Below, piece after piece: positions 42,317 through 57,105 of a stretch of 64,000 nt of DNA. The notes beneath the pieces are model-generated. The model was given only the letters and a program-made list of their open reading frames with translations, made no database searches and was not told the DNA's origin. The position numbers and the translations under genes are program-made. This stretch comes from Ketobacter alkanivorans (GTDB lineage Bacteria > Pseudomonadota > Gammaproteobacteria > Pseudomonadales > Ketobacteraceae), in NCBI RefSeq assembly GCF_002863865.1, contig NZ_CP022684.1:2695501-2759500 (forward strand), in the 5' to 3' direction. Within the stretch, counting starts at the first letter, position 1, and the number at the start of each line of letters is the position of its first letter.

Positions 42317-43282
42317 ATGAGCGAACAGAACGCATCCGGCCCCAAACAGGCCCTGACTTTTCAGGAATTGATCCTCACCCTGCAGAACTTCTGGGCTTCC
42401 CAGGGCTGCGTGGTGATTCAGCCCTATGATATGGAGATGGGGGCCGGCACCTTTCATACCGCCACCTTCCTGCGGGCCATCGGGCCGGAAACCTGGAACG
42501 CCGCCTATGTACAGCCCAGCCGCCGTCCCACCGATGGTCGCTATGGTGAGAACCCGAATCGATTACAGCACTATTATCAGTTCCAGGTGGTGCTGAAACC
42601 ATCTCCTTCCAACATCCAGGATCTGTATCTGGAATCCCTGCGACTGCTGGGGATCGACACCAACGCCCATGACGTGCGCTTTGTGGAAGATAACTGGGAA
42701 TCCCCCACCTTGGGTGCCTGGGGCTTGGGTTGGGAGGTTTGGCTCAACGGGATGGAGGTCACTCAGTTCACCTATTTTCAACAGGTGGGTGGGGTAGAGT
42801 GTTATCCCGTCACCGGTGAGATCACCTACGGTCTTGAGCGGCTGTGCATGTACCTGCAAGGGGTAGACTCTGTTTACGATCTGGTCTGGACCGACGGCCC
42901 CTTCGGTAAAGTAACCTACGGCGACGTGTTTCATCAAAATGAGGTGGAGATGTCCACCTACAACTTTGAACACGCCAACGTAGCCAAGCTGTTTGAATTG
43001 TTCGATTACTATGAAGCGGAATCCCTGAACCTGATGGAAAAAGAACTGCCGCTGCCCGCTTATGAAATGGTGGTTAAAGCGTCTCATACCTTCAACCTGC
43101 TGGATGCCCGCCGCGCCATCTCGGTCACCGAGCGCCAACGGTATATTTTGCGAGTACGCACCCTGGCACGCAATATCGCCAAGAGCTATCTGAAGGCACG
43201 TGCCAAACTCGGCTTCCCCATGGCCCCCGCCACACTGCGGGATGAAGTGTTGGCCAAACTGGCCCAGGAGGACGCAGCATGA
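42317..43282 (+). CDS. glyQ: glycine--tRNA ligase alpha subunit
   Basis: 321 residues from the ATG at 42317. [60 protein letters not shown] and [20 protein letters not shown] are the conserved core of class II alpha2beta2 GlyRS. Catalyses glycyl-adenylate formation and charging of tRNA-Gly with GlyS. It overlaps glyS by 4 bp. A normal length for gammaproteobacteria. Confidence 0.98.
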   Translation: MSEQNASGPKQALTFQELILTLQNFWASQGCVVIQPYDMEMGAGTFHTATFLRAIGPETWNAAYVQPSRRPTDGRYGENPNRLQHYYQFQVVLKPSPSNIQDLYLESLRLLGIDTNAHDVRFVEDNWESPTLGAWGLGWEVWLNGMEVTQFTYFQQVGGVECYPVTGEITYGLERLCMYLQGVDSVYDLVWTDGPFGKVTYGDVFHQNEVEMSTYNFEHANVAKLFELFDYYEAESLNLMEKELPLPAYEMVVKASHTFNLLDARRAISVTERQRYILRVRTLARNIAKSYLKARAKLGFPMAPATLRDEVLAKLAQEDAA

Positions 43283-45321
43283 GCACTCAGGATTTTCTGG
43301 TAGAGTTGGGCACTGAAGAGCTGCCACCCAAAGCACTGAAAAAACTTTCACAGAGTTTCTGTGACGGCATTGTAAAAGGTCTGGCCAGCGCGGGTTTGCC
43401 CCACGGCGATGTACATGCCTACGCCGCGCCACGGCGATTGGCCGTGCTGGTCAAGGCACTGTCTACACAACAGCCGGATTGCATACAGAATATTGATGGC
43501 CCGCCGGTAAAAGCGGCGTTTGACGCAGACGGTCAACCCACCAAAGCGGCCTTGGGCTTTGCCAGAAAGAATGGTGTCGAGGTTGATCAGCTGGATCGCT
43601 CCGGTGCCAAGCTTCGCTACGTTCAGGAAGTAAAAGGTAACCCGGCGAAAGATTTGTTACCCGACATCGTTGCACAATCATTGAATGATTTGCCTATTCC
43701 AAAGCGTATGCGTTGGGGTGCATCCCGGGTTGAGTTTGTTCGGCCCACACAGTGGCTGGTGATGCTGTTAGGCAACGACGTTGTAGAGTGCGAAATACTC
43801 GCGCAGAAGGCTGGTCACGAATCACGGGGCCATCGCTTTCATCATCCAGAAAAAGTACGCATCAGTGCGCCTGCCAATTATCTCGAAGATATGCGGGCCG
43901 CCTGGGTTATTGCCGATTTTGAAGAGCGCCGAACGTTAATTCAAAAACGCGTACACGAATTGGCAGCCAAGGAAAATGGCATTGCCATTGTTCCCGACGA
44001 GCTGCTGGATGAAGTAACCGCGTTGGTGGAATGGCCTGTACCGTTGGTGTGTTCCTTTGAGGAGCGTTTTTTGGCGGTGCCGCAGGAAGCATTGATTTTA
44101 ACCATGCAGGATAATCAAAAGTATTTCTGTTTACTGGATGCCAATCAAAAACTGTTGCCACGCTTTATTACTGTAGCCAACTTGGAAAGTACCCAGCCTG
44201 AATTCATTGTTGAAGGTAATGAAAAGGTGGTTCGCCCCCGCTTGAATGATGCTGAATTCTTTTTCAAGCAGGACAAAAAGAACACATTGGAATCTCACAA
44301 TCAACGTTTACAAAATGTGGTGTTTCAAGCCGAGTTGGGCAGTGTCTATGATAAGGCCGCCCGTGTTGCCAAGCTTGCCGGCTACATTGCCAGAACGCTG
44401 GGCTCGGATGCTCAATTGGCAGAAAGGGCGGGCTTGCTTTCAAAATGTGATTTATCCACTGAGATGGTGGGTGAGTTCCCCGAACTGCAGGGCATCATGG
44501 GAACTTATTATGCGCGTCACGATGGCGAGCACGATGAAGTGGCATTGGCATTGAACGAGCAGTACCAACCTCGCTTTGCAGGTGATGCACTGCCTTCAAC
44601 TGTTACCGGTCAAGCCGTCGCCGTTGCCGAGAAAGTTGATACACTGATTGGTATATTGGGTATTGGCAAACACCCTACCGGTGATAAAGATCCCTTTGCG
44701 TTACGTCGTGCTGCATTAGGCGCATTGCGCATTATCGTTGGCAAAGAATTAGCGCTGGATTTGGTTGAGCTGGCATCTGAAGCTATCGCAGCCTATGGCG
44801 GTAAACTTACCAACGCCGATGTGCAAACGGACTTCCTCAATTTTATGAACGGGCGTTATCAAACCTGGTTTGTGGAAGAGGGTATCAGCATTGATATCAT
44901 TAAAGCTGTGCTGGCCGTTAACCGAACACAACCATTGGATTTTTATAAACGCGCTAAGGCCGTTCAGGCATTCAAACAGCTTCCCCAGGCAGAAGCGCTT
45001 GCCGCTGCCAATAAACGTGTGGGTAACATTCTGTCCAAGCGAGATCAGAGCGAACCGCTTCCTGAACTCAACCAGCAGCTGTTGCAGGATCAGGAAGAGC
45101 AAACACTGGCCAGCGCTGTTGCATTGCACATGAGCGACCAACGCATGGATTACCCTGATCGCCTGCAGTCGCTGGCTGCCTTACGGGAGCCGGTGGATGC
45201 GTTTTTCGAAAAGGTTATGGTCAACGTTGAAGACATCGCTGTTCGTAATAACCGACTGGCCTTGTTGAAACAGTTGCATGACCTGTTTCTGGATATCGCG
45301 GATATTGCCGAGTTGCAGTAA
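43279..45321 (+). CDS. glyS: glycine--tRNA ligase beta subunit
   Basis: 680 residues. The N-terminus [20 protein letters not shown] is characteristic. [20 protein letters not shown] and [13 protein letters not shown] lie in the central part, [20 protein letters not shown] matches the HD-like domain, and a C-terminal tRNA-anticodon-binding region follows. It binds tRNA-Gly for the alpha subunit. Length typical (~690). Confidence 0.98.
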   Translation: MSTQDFLVELGTEELPPKALKKLSQSFCDGIVKGLASAGLPHGDVHAYAAPRRLAVLVKALSTQQPDCIQNIDGPPVKAAFDADGQPTKAALGFARKNGVEVDQLDRSGAKLRYVQEVKGNPAKDLLPDIVAQSLNDLPIPKRMRWGASRVEFVRPTQWLVMLLGNDVVECEILAQKAGHESRGHRFHHPEKVRISAPANYLEDMRAAWVIADFEERRTLIQKRVHELAAKENGIAIVPDELLDEVTALVEWPVPLVCSFEERFLAVPQEALILTMQDNQKYFCLLDANQKLLPRFITVANLESTQPEFIVEGNEKVVRPRLNDAEFFFKQDKKNTLESHNQRLQNVVFQAELGSVYDKAARVAKLAGYIARTLGSDAQLAERAGLLSKCDLSTEMVGEFPELQGIMGTYYARHDGEHDEVALALNEQYQPRFAGDALPSTVTGQAVAVAEKVDTLIGILGIGKHPTGDKDPFALRRAALGALRIIVGKELALDLVELASEAIAAYGGKLTNADVQTDFLNFMNGRYQTWFVEEGISIDIIKAVLAVNRTQPLDFYKRAKAVQAFKQLPQAEALAAANKRVGNILSKRDQSEPLPELNQQLLQDQEEQTLASAVALHMSDQRMDYPDRLQSLAALREPVDAFFEKVMVNVEDIAVRNNRLALLKQLHDLFLDIADIAELQ

Positions 45322-45384
45322 CTTCGGAGTGGTGTGTTGTAATTTCCTTAATGTTGCATTGCTATGGGTTGATCCAGAAAATTG

Positions 45385-46107
45385 ATGTATATCCTTCGTG
45401 GTTTGGTATTTAACCTCTTTTATAGTCTGAGCGTGGTGCTACTCAGTATCCCCGTTATTATGATTGGGCCTTTTCTCGGCCTTCGCGGTAGAGCCCGGCT
45501 GTTCGTACTTTGGACACAAAGCATTCTGTGGTTGTTAAAGGTTATCTGCGGAATTCGTGTCAAAGTCATCGGCAGAGAGAATGTACCTGATCGACCCGTG
45601 GTAGTGGTCGCCAACCATCAAAGCACCTGGGAGACATTCGCTTTTTACAACCTGCTTTTTCCCATCTGCACCGTTTTGAAAAAAGAGCTTACCTATATTC
45701 CTGTATTTGGGTGGCTGCTTTTGTGGTCCCGCCCCATTGTGATCGACCGCAGTAAAAAGGCCACGGCGCTCAAAGAGATTTTGCGACAAGGGCAAAACAG
45801 ACTTAAATCGGGGTTTTCAGTATTAATCTTTCCCGAGGGCACACGTGTCGCCCCTGGTGAAACCAAGCCTCATATGCCTGGTGGAGCCATGCTTGCTGTC
45901 AAAAGCGGGGTGGAAATACTGCCTGTTGTGCACAATGCCGGTCAACATTGGCCAGCCCATCAGGTAGCCAAGATCCCCGGTGAGGTCATTGTTCGTATTG
46001 GGCCCCCCATTTCCCCGGAAGGCCATACAGCCAAGAGTCTCAATGCAACGGCTGAAGCATGGATTAATGAACAGAAGGAAATGCTTAATTTTGGGGCGAA
46101 TGGGTAA
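45385..46107 (+). CDS. plsC: 1-acyl-sn-glycerol-3-phosphate acyltransferase
   Basis: 240 residues from the ATG at 45385. NHQSTWETFAFY contains the HX4D-type motif in the HX4E variant form (HQSTWE), as in this PlsC subgroup; FPEGTRVAPGETK is the substrate-binding motif. Two hydrophobic segments at the N-terminus place it at the inner membrane. It makes phosphatidic acid for phospholipid synthesis. It lies 63 bp after glyS; a gmhB gene commonly seen here in Pseudomonas is missing. Confidence 0.92.
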   Translation: MYILRGLVFNLFYSLSVVLLSIPVIMIGPFLGLRGRARLFVLWTQSILWLLKVICGIRVKVIGRENVPDRPVVVVANHQSTWETFAFYNLLFPICTVLKKELTYIPVFGWLLLWSRPIVIDRSKKATALKEILRQGQNRLKSGFSVLIFPEGTRVAPGETKPHMPGGAMLAVKSGVEILPVVHNAGQHWPAHQVAKIPGEVIVRIGPPISPEGHTAKSLNATAEAWINEQKEMLNFGANG

Positions 46108-46142
46108 CATTCTTGTTACCTCTGTTTCAGTAGGTAACACAG

Positions 46143-46381
46143 TTATCCACAGATTTTGATTGTGAGGATGGGAAGATCTTCGTCTCAGTGGATAACTACT
46201 TATTCCATCATATTACTTTACAGTCTTTTAACGGTTTAACATAAGCTATTGATTAGTATCAATAAAATCGAACTGAACATTTTGTATTCATATTAATTAT
46301 TGTAGTTAGCGCTTACTTACAGTTTACTGCTTACCCTTTTCAGCTTCACGCCCACTGATTTATTCCACAAAGTTATCCACA
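46143..46381. other. DnaA-box cluster beside gyrB
   Basis: In an AT-rich 360-bp gap between plsC and gyrB there are two perfect boxes, TTATCCACA at 46143-46151 and 46373-46381, and a near match (TTATCCACT, minus, 46187-46195). By chance 0.003 perfect 9-mers would be expected in a gap this size on both strands. It may belong to a bipartite origin or control gyrB expression. Confidence 0.55.
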
Positions 46382-46413
46382 AGCTCGTTTCTTTATTGCA
46401 CATTTATTCAGCA

Positions 46414-46444
46414 TAAAAAAAGGCCGCTGTAAGCGGCCTTTTTT
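46414..46444. terminator. bidirectional rho-independent terminator after gyrB
   Basis: AAGGCCGCT / AGCGGCCTT with a 3-nt loop (GTA), flanked by A-run and T-run on either side, so it can act on both strands. It lies 24 bp after the gyrB stop on the minus strand. Confidence 0.9.
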
Positions 46445-46467
46445 AGCGTTGTTGCTGCTTATGTGAA

Positions 46468-50027
<3,560 letters not shown>

Positions 50028-50030
50028 AGA

Positions 50031-51134
50031 CTAGAGTCGCATGGGCATAACAACATAGGATGCAGAGTCATCACCTGCATCCGTAATCAACGCACTGCTA
50101 TTGGAATCTGCCAACAGGATCTTAACCGTTTCGCTGCGAATAACGTTCATCACGTCCAGCAGATAGTTGACGTTAAAACCAATTTCTAACTCACCGCCGT
50201 TGTAATCGACGTTAATGGTTTCTTCGGCTTCTTCCTGCTCTGGGTTATTAGCAACCGTGGTAAGGCTGCCGGACTCAAGCCGCAAGCGCACGCCACGGTA
50301 CTTTTCGTTAGATAAAATCGATACCCGTGAGAAACACTGCTTCATCTCATTCTTGTCACTGAGTACGGTTTTGTCGCTGTTCTTCGGTAAGACGCGTTCG
50401 TAATCAGGGAACTTGCCATCAATAAGCTTGGAGGTGAAGCGCAGATCAGGGCTTTCCACCCGAATATGATTAGCGCTTAGGGACACCGACACATCCGAGT
50501 CCATATCCGCGAACAACTTGGACAGCTCTAACACCCCTTTGCGAGGCACGATAGCCTGAACCGGGGATTCCACCTCAACCTGGATCTCGGCATTGCAAAC
50601 CGCCAGACGATGACCGTCAGTGGACACCGCGCGCAGCAAATTAGTGGACACCTCAAACAACATACCATTGAGATAAAACCGAACATCCTGCTGCGCCATG
50701 GCAAAACCGGTACGATCGATTACCGACTTCAGATAACCCTGATTAATAGAGAAACTGACGTTGCCTGTGGCTTCATCAAGATTGGGAAATTCATTGGAGG
50801 GTAGGGTAGCCAGGCTGAAACGGCTACGACCTGCCTTCACCGACAGCTTTTGCTCATCGGTGACAAATTGAATAGTACTGTCATCAGGCAATGATTTACA
50901 GATATCCAACAGCTTCTTGGCCGGTACAGTAATCTCGGCGTGATCATGCTGAGATTCCAATTGCACATGGGCAACCAGCTCCACTTCCAGATCAGTGCCG
51001 GTCAGCGACAAAGTGTCGCCATCCACCACCATCAACACATTGGAAAGCACCGGCAAAGTCTGGCGACGTTCTACCACACCGGCCACCTGTTGCAAGGGTC
51101 GTAATAGTTTTTCCCGCTCAATGGTAAAGTTCAT
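50031..51134 (-). CDS. dnaN: DNA polymerase III beta sliding clamp
   Basis: 367 residues with the three-domain clamp pattern (MNFTIEREKLLRPLQQVAGV, LSVKAGRSRFSLATLPSNEF, ALITDAGDDSASYVVMPMRL). Confers processivity on the replicase by encircling DNA. A typical length. It lies 29 bp after dnaA and 3 bp before recF. Confidence 0.99.
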   Translation of the reverse strand: MNFTIEREKLLRPLQQVAGVVERRQTLPVLSNVLMVVDGDTLSLTGTDLEVELVAHVQLESQHDHAEITVPAKKLLDICKSLPDDSTIQFVTDEQKLSVKAGRSRFSLATLPSNEFPNLDEATGNVSFSINQGYLKSVIDRTGFAMAQQDVRFYLNGMLFEVSTNLLRAVSTDGHRLAVCNAEIQVEVESPVQAIVPRKGVLELSKLFADMDSDVSVSLSANHIRVESPDLRFTSKLIDGKFPDYERVLPKNSDKTVLSDKNEMKQCFSRVSILSNEKYRGVRLRLESGSLTTVANNPEQEEAEETINVDYNGGELEIGFNVNYLLDVMNVIRSETVKILLADSNSSALITDAGDDSASYVVMPMRL

Positions 51135-51163
51135 AGGCAGTCCTAAAGTTAGTTAGTGCTAAC

Positions 51164-52627
51164 TCACGAAGTCAGTGATCTTAGTAAATTTGAATAATCT
51201 TCCCGTACATCAGAGCTGGTTTCCCGCAGCTCTTTAATCTTACGGCAAGCATGCAAAACCGTAGTGTGATCACGCCCGCCGAAGGCATCCCCTATTTCCG
51301 GCAAGCTGTGATTGGTCAGTTCCTTGGCCAGGGCCATGGCGATCTGTCTGGGCCTGGCCACAGAGCGGCTACGACGTTTGGACAGTATATCCGCCAACTT
51401 GATTTTGAAATACTCTGCGACGATTTTCTGGATATTGTCGATACTGACCTGTTTATCCTGAAGCGCCAGCAAATCTTTCAGCGATTCCTTAACAAATTCA
51501 AGGGAGATCGGTTTACCGGTAAAATGAGCGTTGGCGATCACACGCTTCAGCGCCCCTTCCAATTCCCTCACATTCGAACGCACACGCTGCGCAACAAAGA
51601 ACGCCGCCTCATCTGGCAAAATGATTTTCGCCTCTTCGGCTTTCTTCATTAATATAGCAACGCGGGTTTCCAGCTCTGGGGGCTCCACCGCCACCGTAAG
51701 GCCCCAACCAAACCGGCTCTTCAACCGTTCTTCTACCCCGCTGATCTCTTTGGGATAGCGATCACTGGTCAGTATCATCTGCTGACCACCTTCAAGCAAC
51801 GCATTAAAGGTATGGAAGAACTCTTCCTGAGAGCGCTCTTTGCCTGCAAAAAACTGAATATCATCAATCAACAAAGCATCCACAGAGCGATAGAAGCGCT
51901 TGAATTCATTGATCGCATTAATCTGTAGTGCCTTAACCATATCCGCCACAAAGCGCTCAGAATGCAAATAAACCACCTTGGCATTGGGATTCTGAACCAT
52001 CATGAAGTTACCCACCGCGTGCATCAAGTGAGTTTTACCCAGACCGACGCCACCGTATAAAAACAGCGGGTTATAAGCTTGACCTGGATTCTCCGCCACC
52101 TGAGTAGCCGCAGCGCGCGCCAATTGGTTGGACTTACCCTCAACAAAGCTGGTGAAGGTAAAGGCAGGGTTAAGATTGGTTTTATGCTTGACGGTGCCCC
52201 CCATATCCACTTCGCGGGAACGAGCGTCTTTTCTATTGCTTCCTCTATTAATAGAAGCGTCGGCAGATGAACCCTGGTTTGCGGCTGGATCTTGTTGATC
52301 CAACGCATGCTCCACCACCGTCACGGTACGACCGGAACGCCCTTTGGAGGTATCAACGTTAGAAGGCGTTGGCTTTGCCTGTCTGGAACCGATGGCAAGC
52401 GCAACACTCAACGGCTCATCATCCAAGGACAGCTCTTTCATCAGCTCTGAAATGCGGCCAAGAAACTTCTCGTTGACCCAATCCAATACAAAACGGTTGG
52501 GTGCTAATAAACGTAACTGCACACCATCCACTTCGGCTTGAAGAGGTCTGATCCACATATTGAATTGTTGCGAGGGTAATTCTTCTTGTAGTCGATCAAG
52601 GCATTGATGCCATAGCGAACTTACCAC
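51164..52627 (-). CDS. dnaA: chromosomal replication initiator protein DnaA
   Basis: 487 residues from the GTG at 52627, with AGGGGG upstream; from there the protein reads (M)[20 protein letters not shown], which aligns with the E. coli and Pseudomonas starts. A longer frame up to 52705 has no counterpart. AAA+ domain: [16 protein letters not shown] (Walker A), [11 protein letters not shown] (Walker B), with a C-terminal DNA-binding domain ending with [20 protein letters not shown]. The variable linker (domain II) is serine- and charge-rich. Binds DnaA boxes at the adjacent origin. Confidence 0.96.
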   Translation of the reverse strand: MVSSLWHQCLDRLQEELPSQQFNMWIRPLQAEVDGVQLRLLAPNRFVLDWVNEKFLGRISELMKELSLDDEPLSVALAIGSRQAKPTPSNVDTSKGRSGRTVTVVEHALDQQDPAANQGSSADASINRGSNRKDARSREVDMGGTVKHKTNLNPAFTFTSFVEGKSNQLARAAATQVAENPGQAYNPLFLYGGVGLGKTHLMHAVGNFMMVQNPNAKVVYLHSERFVADMVKALQINAINEFKRFYRSVDALLIDDIQFFAGKERSQEEFFHTFNALLEGGQQMILTSDRYPKEISGVEERLKSRFGWGLTVAVEPPELETRVAILMKKAEEAKIILPDEAAFFVAQRVRSNVRELEGALKRVIANAHFTGKPISLEFVKESLKDLLALQDKQVSIDNIQKIVAEYFKIKLADILSKRRSRSVARPRQIAMALAKELTNHSLPEIGDAFGGRDHTTVLHACRKIKELRETSSDVREDYSNLLRSLTS

Positions 52628-52697
52628 CTGGCCAGCCCCCTGTGATGTCACGATGTCAGACAAATTGAACCCAGAATGATATACCCCGGAACAGGAC

Positions 52698-53023
52698 TTA
52701 TCCACAGAAGAAACTCAGTTTTTTACGCGCTAACTCCTTGACTGTGAATAGCAATGGATCTTGTGGACAACTCCTGCACGAAACCGGTACTGAGTGGGTA
52801 CAGAATTGTGAATAACCCCAAACACTCAGTTATCCACATTCCTGTCATCAGGTTCCTATCAGCTAATACCGATTAAGAGCACTGGGTTATTATTACGCTA
52901 ACTTCTTGTATTAATAGATAAATAATCAGTTATCCACAGAAACAGCTCTACCTAGTAATAACAAACATAATCTTTTCTTTATATATTCTTTATTTATTAT
53001 TACGACCTGTGGATTGTGGAAAA
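52698..53023. other. probable oriC
   Basis: Three perfect TTATCCACA DnaA boxes (52698-52706, 52830-52838, 52930-52938), near matches on the minus strand (TTATTCACA 52807-52815, TTGTCCACA 52762-52770, CAATCCACA 53008-53016, TTTTCCACA 53015-53023), and a very AT-rich stretch at ~52940-53000 that could be the unwinding element. It lies between dnaA and rpmH, the Pseudomonas position for oriC. Confidence 0.88.
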
Positions 53024-53161
53024 CCGCTGCCGGAAAACCCCTGACAACAACGCATTGACAGTCACCCCAAGGGGCCTTAGAATTGCGCCTCTTTTTTCCA
53101 CTCCTGCATGGGCAAGCCATATTGGTCCCCCAGCGGATGAACACACCAGAGCGGTCGTATC

Positions 53162-53296
53162 ATGAAAAGAACTTTCCAACCAAGTAACTTGAAGCGTAAG
53201 CGCAATCACGGTTTCCGTGCCCGTATGGCTACCAAAGGCGGCCGCCAGGTACTGGCTCGTCGTCGCGCCAAAGGTCGTCAGCGTCTGTCTGCATAG
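53162..53296 (+). CDS. rpmH: 50S ribosomal protein L34
   Basis: 44 residues: [20 protein letters not shown] followed by [20 protein letters not shown] and RLSA. Near-identical to other proteobacterial L34 proteins, full length. It begins the rpmH-rnpA-yidD-yidC gene series, running away from dnaA, and is only 20 bp from rnpA. Confidence 0.99.
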   Translation: MKRTFQPSNLKRKRNHGFRARMATKGGRQVLARRRAKGRQRLSA

Positions 53297-53316
53297 TACA
53301 CAGCTGAAGCGGTGGC

Positions 53317-53724
53317 GTGAGCCTATACTCCTTTCAACGCCACCAGCGCCTGCTGACCCCATCGCAATATAAATCCGTATTCGACGGTGCCGATGGACGA
53401 GTCAGCCATTCTGCCTTTCTTCTGCTAGCTACTAAAACCCAGCCTGAGCAACCCGCCCGGCTGGGTTTAATCGTGGCTAAAAAACACCTCAAAAGAGCCG
53501 TCGATCGTAATGGCTTCAAACGCGTAGTCAGAACCCAATTTCGATTAGCCCAGCACAGCCTGGTGGGGCTCGATATCGTGGTATTGGCACGCCCCGGGTG
53601 CCGAGAGCTGGACTCCCGCCAATTAGCCGCAGAGATAGAGAAATACTGGCCCAAGCTGGTGCGCAGATGCCATAATCCCTCCCCGGATCAACCCGCTAAA
53701 GGCAAACCCCGATCTACCCAGTAA
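53317..53724 (+). CDS. rnpA: ribonuclease P protein component
   Basis: 135 residues from a GTG. The motif KKHLKRAVDRNGFKRVVRTQF is the RNR-type core helix that binds RNase P RNA. The N-terminus MSLYSFQRHQRLLTPSQYKS and the C-terminal IVVLARPGCRELDSRQL are typical. Slightly longer than many at the C-terminus. Needed for tRNA 5' maturation. Confidence 0.97.
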   Translation: MSLYSFQRHQRLLTPSQYKSVFDGADGRVSHSAFLLLATKTQPEQPARLGLIVAKKHLKRAVDRNGFKRVVRTQFRLAQHSLVGLDIVVLARPGCRELDSRQLAAEIEKYWPKLVRRCHNPSPDQPAKGKPRSTQ

Positions 53725-53740
53725 CGGAAGGAGGCTGATT

Positions 53741-54001
53741 CTGAAAACCATCGCGCTGTTCCTTCTTAAGCTATACAAACTGGCCCTTAGCCCTTTGCTG
53801 CCACCACATTGTCGCTTCGAGCCTACATGCTCAAGTTACAGCCAAGAAGCCATTCAACGCTATGGCTTTGCACGTGGCAGCCTGTTAACCTTGCGGCGGC
53901 TATCAAAATGTCACCCGTGGCACCCCGGCGGATACGATCCTGTGCCGGATAACGAGTGTTGCGATCATGACGCAACCGAACCTACATCCAAAAGACAGTA
54001 A
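53741..54001 (+). CDS. yidD: membrane-protein insertion efficiency factor YidD, probable CTG start
   Basis: 86 residues: LKTIALFLLKLYKLALSPLL, PPHCRFEPTCSSYSQEAIQR, RRLSKCHPWHPGGYDPVPDN - the family signature with its cysteines. In frame there is no ATG, GTG or TTG near the N-terminus. GGAAGGAGG at 53726-53734 is six bases from CTG at 53741 and three from ATT at 53738, so a CTG start is the likeliest reading. It ends six bases before the yidC ATG. Assists the YidC insertion pathway. Confidence 0.9.
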   Translation: MKTIALFLLKLYKLALSPLLPPHCRFEPTCSSYSQEAIQRYGFARGSLLTLRRLSKCHPWHPGGYDPVPDNECCDHDATEPTSKRQ

Positions 54002-54007
54002 GTGAAG

Positions 54008-55693
54008 ATGGACTGGCAACGAACCCTATTGATTGCAGCCCTGGCAGTGATCTCATATATGATGATCCTGCAATGGCAGAAAGATTACGTAGAAGCACCG
54101 CTGGCTCAGCAGGCTGAAACTTATTCACAAAGTTATCCACAAGACGGTGCAGGGGATGTCCCCGTGGCGGCAGTTGATGTTGCCGCCGACGTTCCCATGG
54201 ATCCAGCTACGGTCAATGATGTACCGCAAGCGGTGACCTTGGAGCCGACGCAGAGCATCATTACGGTGGATACCGATGTTTTGTCGGTGAAGATCAACCC
54301 CGTGGGTGGCGATATTGTGTACGTAGGGTTGAAGCAATATCCTGCTTCCCTGAAAACGCCAAACATCCCCATCACGCTATTGGATTCCACCGACAGCTTT
54401 ACCTATATAGCTCAGAGTGGATTGATTGGTCCTAATGGGCCGGACGGGTCGAAAGATGGCCGCCCGCAGTATTCCAGTGCTCAGACTCACTACACTCTGG
54501 ATGGCGATACGTTGCAGGTTACGCTGCGCTATCAGCAGGAAAACGGCGCACTGATCAGTAAAACATTCACATTTACGGCGGAAAGTTACGTAGTGGATGT
54601 GGCGTTTACAGTGAATAACCGTGGCACTGAAACTTGGCAGGGCCTGATGTATGGTCAGATCAAGCGCGATGGCAGTGCTGATCCGGGGTTAAACACGGCA
54701 GTCGGGTTTGGTTTGCCAACCTTCCTGGGTGGCGCGTACTGGGATCAGGAAAAAACCTATAACAAGATCGATTTTGATGACATGGCGGAAGCGCCACTCA
54801 ACAAAAAGATTCCCGGTGGCTGGTTAGCCATGATTCAGCACTACTTCATGAGTGCCTGGATTCCTGATCAGGAGCAAACGCATCAGTACACCACCCGGGT
54901 AGCCAAAGGCAACAATATCATTGGCTTTACCACGCCCAAGGTTGCATTGGCTCCACAGCAAAGTCACACCTTCAGTGCACGTTTTTACGCTGGCCCGAAA
55001 ATTCAAGACACATTGAAAGCACTGTTGCCAGGTAAAGGCATGGATCTGGCCATCGACTTCGGGCCATTGTTCTTTATCTCAGAAATACTGTTCTGGTTCC
55101 TTCAGTTGTTCCACGGCTGGACCGGTAACTGGGGCTTCGCCATTATCATGCTGACCATGATGGTGAAAGCTGTGTTCTTCTATCCTTCGGCGTTGAGTTA
55201 TCGCTCCATGGCGAAGATGCGCAAGGTCGCGCCGGAACTGACTCGCTTGCGCGAACAGTTCGGTGAAGATCGACAGAAACTGTCTCAGGAGATGATGAAT
55301 CTCTACAAAAAAGAGAAGATCAATCCATTAGGCGGTTGCTTGCCCATATTAATCCAGATGCCCGTGTTTTTGGCACTGTACTGGGCGCTGTTGGAAAGCG
55401 TTGAATTGCGTCAGGCTCCGTTCCTGTTGTGGATTAACGATCTGTCGGTAATGGATCCCTATTTTGTGCTGCCATTAATAATGGGTGGCAGTATGTTTAT
55501 CCAGATGACGTTGAACCCGGCACCACCGGATCCGATGCAGGCCAAGGTCATGAAGATGATGCCGATACTGTTCACGGTAATGTTCCTGTGGTTCCCGGCG
55601 GGACTGGTACTGTACTGGGTGACCAACAACATCCTGTCCATTGCCCAGCAGTACTTTATCACCAAGCGCATCGAATCCGGTGCCAGCAGTTAA
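54008..55693 (+). CDS. yidC: membrane protein insertase YidC (Oxa1 family)
   Basis: 561 residues from the ATG at 54008 ([20 protein letters not shown], the family-typical start); GTG at 54002 is an alternative. A large periplasmic beta domain (~60-340), then the Oxa1 core: [20 protein letters not shown] and [20 protein letters not shown]. Inserts membrane proteins alone or with Sec. The segment encoding residues ~35-45 contains two DnaA-box sequences (54121-54129 TTATTCACA and 54133-54141 TTATCCACA). The stop is 11 bp before mnmE. Confidence 0.97.
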   Translation: MDWQRTLLIAALAVISYMMILQWQKDYVEAPLAQQAETYSQSYPQDGAGDVPVAAVDVAADVPMDPATVNDVPQAVTLEPTQSIITVDTDVLSVKINPVGGDIVYVGLKQYPASLKTPNIPITLLDSTDSFTYIAQSGLIGPNGPDGSKDGRPQYSSAQTHYTLDGDTLQVTLRYQQENGALISKTFTFTAESYVVDVAFTVNNRGTETWQGLMYGQIKRDGSADPGLNTAVGFGLPTFLGGAYWDQEKTYNKIDFDDMAEAPLNKKIPGGWLAMIQHYFMSAWIPDQEQTHQYTTRVAKGNNIIGFTTPKVALAPQQSHTFSARFYAGPKIQDTLKALLPGKGMDLAIDFGPLFFISEILFWFLQLFHGWTGNWGFAIIMLTMMVKAVFFYPSALSYRSMAKMRKVAPELTRLREQFGEDRQKLSQEMMNLYKKEKINPLGGCLPILIQMPVFLALYWALLESVELRQAPFLLWINDLSVMDPYFVLPLIMGGSMFIQMTLNPAPPDPMQAKVMKMMPILFTVMFLWFPAGLVLYWVTNNILSIAQQYFITKRIESGASS

Positions 55694-55704
55694 CACCCGT
55701 ACCG

Positions 55705-57087
55705 ATGCCTGACAGCATTCGCACTCTCGATACCGACACCATCGCTGCCCAGGCAACACCACCTGGCAGGGGTGGTGTCGGTATTGTTCGTATCTCCGGC
55801 CCCAAAGCCTGCCTGATCGCCCGCACCCTGTGTAAGAAAAGTAATCTGCAGCCCCGTTATGCCCACTTTGCCCGCTTTCACAATGCCGATGGCCAGGTAA
55901 TTGACGAGGGTTTGGTGTTGTATTTCCCTGCACCCAATTCATTTACCGGAGAAGAAGTAGTCGAGCTGCAAGGTCATGGTGGCCCGGTGGTGATGGCCAG
56001 TCTGCTGAATCAAGTGGTGGAGTTGGGCGCGCGGGTGGCGCGACCCGGTGAATTCTCCGAGCGGGCTTTTTTGAACGATAAGATTGATCTGGCACAGGCA
56101 GAGGCGATTGCTGATTTAATTGATTCCGCGTCCGAGCAGGCAGCCCGCAGCGCGTTGCGTTCACTACAAGGGGCATTTTCTGATCGGGTTAACGTACTGG
56201 TAGAGCAACTGATTGCGCTGCGCATGTATGTGGAAGCGGCCATTGATTTTCCGGAAGAAGAAATCGATTTTCTCGCCGATGGAAAAGTGCTGACGGATGT
56301 GGATAACATCCGTCAGCAGCTACACCAGGTGTTCCAAGAAGCCAATCGTGGCGTGCTGATGAAAGAGGGCATGAAGGTGGTGCTGGCGGGTAAGCCGAAT
56401 GCAGGCAAGTCCAGTTTACTGAATGCTCTGTCGGGCCGTGATTCTGCCATCGTAACGGCCATCGCCGGTACCACTCGTGATGTGCTGCGCGAACACATTC
56501 ATCTGGATGGCATGCCACTGCATATCACCGATACGGCAGGCCTGCGCGAAAGCCCGGATGAGGTTGAGCAGGAAGGTATTCGCCGAGCCTGGCAAGAAAT
56601 TCAGCAGGCGGATCATGTCATTATGTTGGTGGATGCCAGCGAAGTGACCGGTCAACAATATGCACCCAATGCGCTATGGCCCGAGTTTGTGCAGCAACTG
56701 CCGGCACATATTCCATTGACGGTGGTATTGAATAAAATTGATCTTGTGGGTTCACTGCCTGAAGCTGAAACAAATAATAAGGTTATCTGCCTATCGGCTA
56801 AAACCGGTACAGGCGTGGATGCGTTGCGTGAATACCTGAAGTCTGCAATGGGCTATGCAGGTGAAGGGCAGGGTAGCTTCACCGCGCGTCAACGCCACAT
56901 TGATGCTCTGAAAAAAGCACAAGATGCCCTGGAGCAAGGCAGAAGCCAGCTGGTGGAAGCCGGTGCCGGTGAATTATTGGCGGAAGATTTGCGCTTGGCC
57001 CAGGAACATCTCGGTGAGATCACCGGACGATTTACTCCTGATGATCTATTAGGACGAATTTTTTCCAGTTTCTGTATTGGTAAGTAA
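55705..57087 (+). CDS. mnmE: tRNA uridine-5-carboxymethylaminomethyl modification GTPase MnmE
   Basis: 460 residues from the ATG at 55705; the longer frame overlapping yidC is rejected. N-terminal [20 protein letters not shown] and [14 protein letters not shown] (folate-binding domain); G domain with [27 protein letters not shown] and NKIDLVG; C-terminal FCIGK, the essential cysteine motif. With MnmG it modifies wobble U34 of tRNAs. Here mnmG is about 5.6 kb away rather than adjacent. Confidence 0.98.
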   Translation: MPDSIRTLDTDTIAAQATPPGRGGVGIVRISGPKACLIARTLCKKSNLQPRYAHFARFHNADGQVIDEGLVLYFPAPNSFTGEEVVELQGHGGPVVMASLLNQVVELGARVARPGEFSERAFLNDKIDLAQAEAIADLIDSASEQAARSALRSLQGAFSDRVNVLVEQLIALRMYVEAAIDFPEEEIDFLADGKVLTDVDNIRQQLHQVFQEANRGVLMKEGMKVVLAGKPNAGKSSLLNALSGRDSAIVTAIAGTTRDVLREHIHLDGMPLHITDTAGLRESPDEVEQEGIRRAWQEIQQADHVIMLVDASEVTGQQYAPNALWPEFVQQLPAHIPLTVVLNKIDLVGSLPEAETNNKVICLSAKTGTGVDALREYLKSAMGYAGEGQGSFTARQRHIDALKKAQDALEQGRSQLVEAGAGELLAEDLRLAQEHLGEITGRFTPDDLLGRIFSSFCIGK

Positions 57088-57105
57088 TTCTGTAGCAGGC
57101 CGCCA

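Noticed and set aside
52628..52705. ATG start for a 513-residue DnaA
   Set aside because: The extra 26 residues have no counterpart in DnaA proteins; GTG at 52627 has AGGGGG at the right distance.
53000..53362. 120-residue minus ORF over the rpmH region
   Set aside because: Antisense to rpmH and the origin; no family features.
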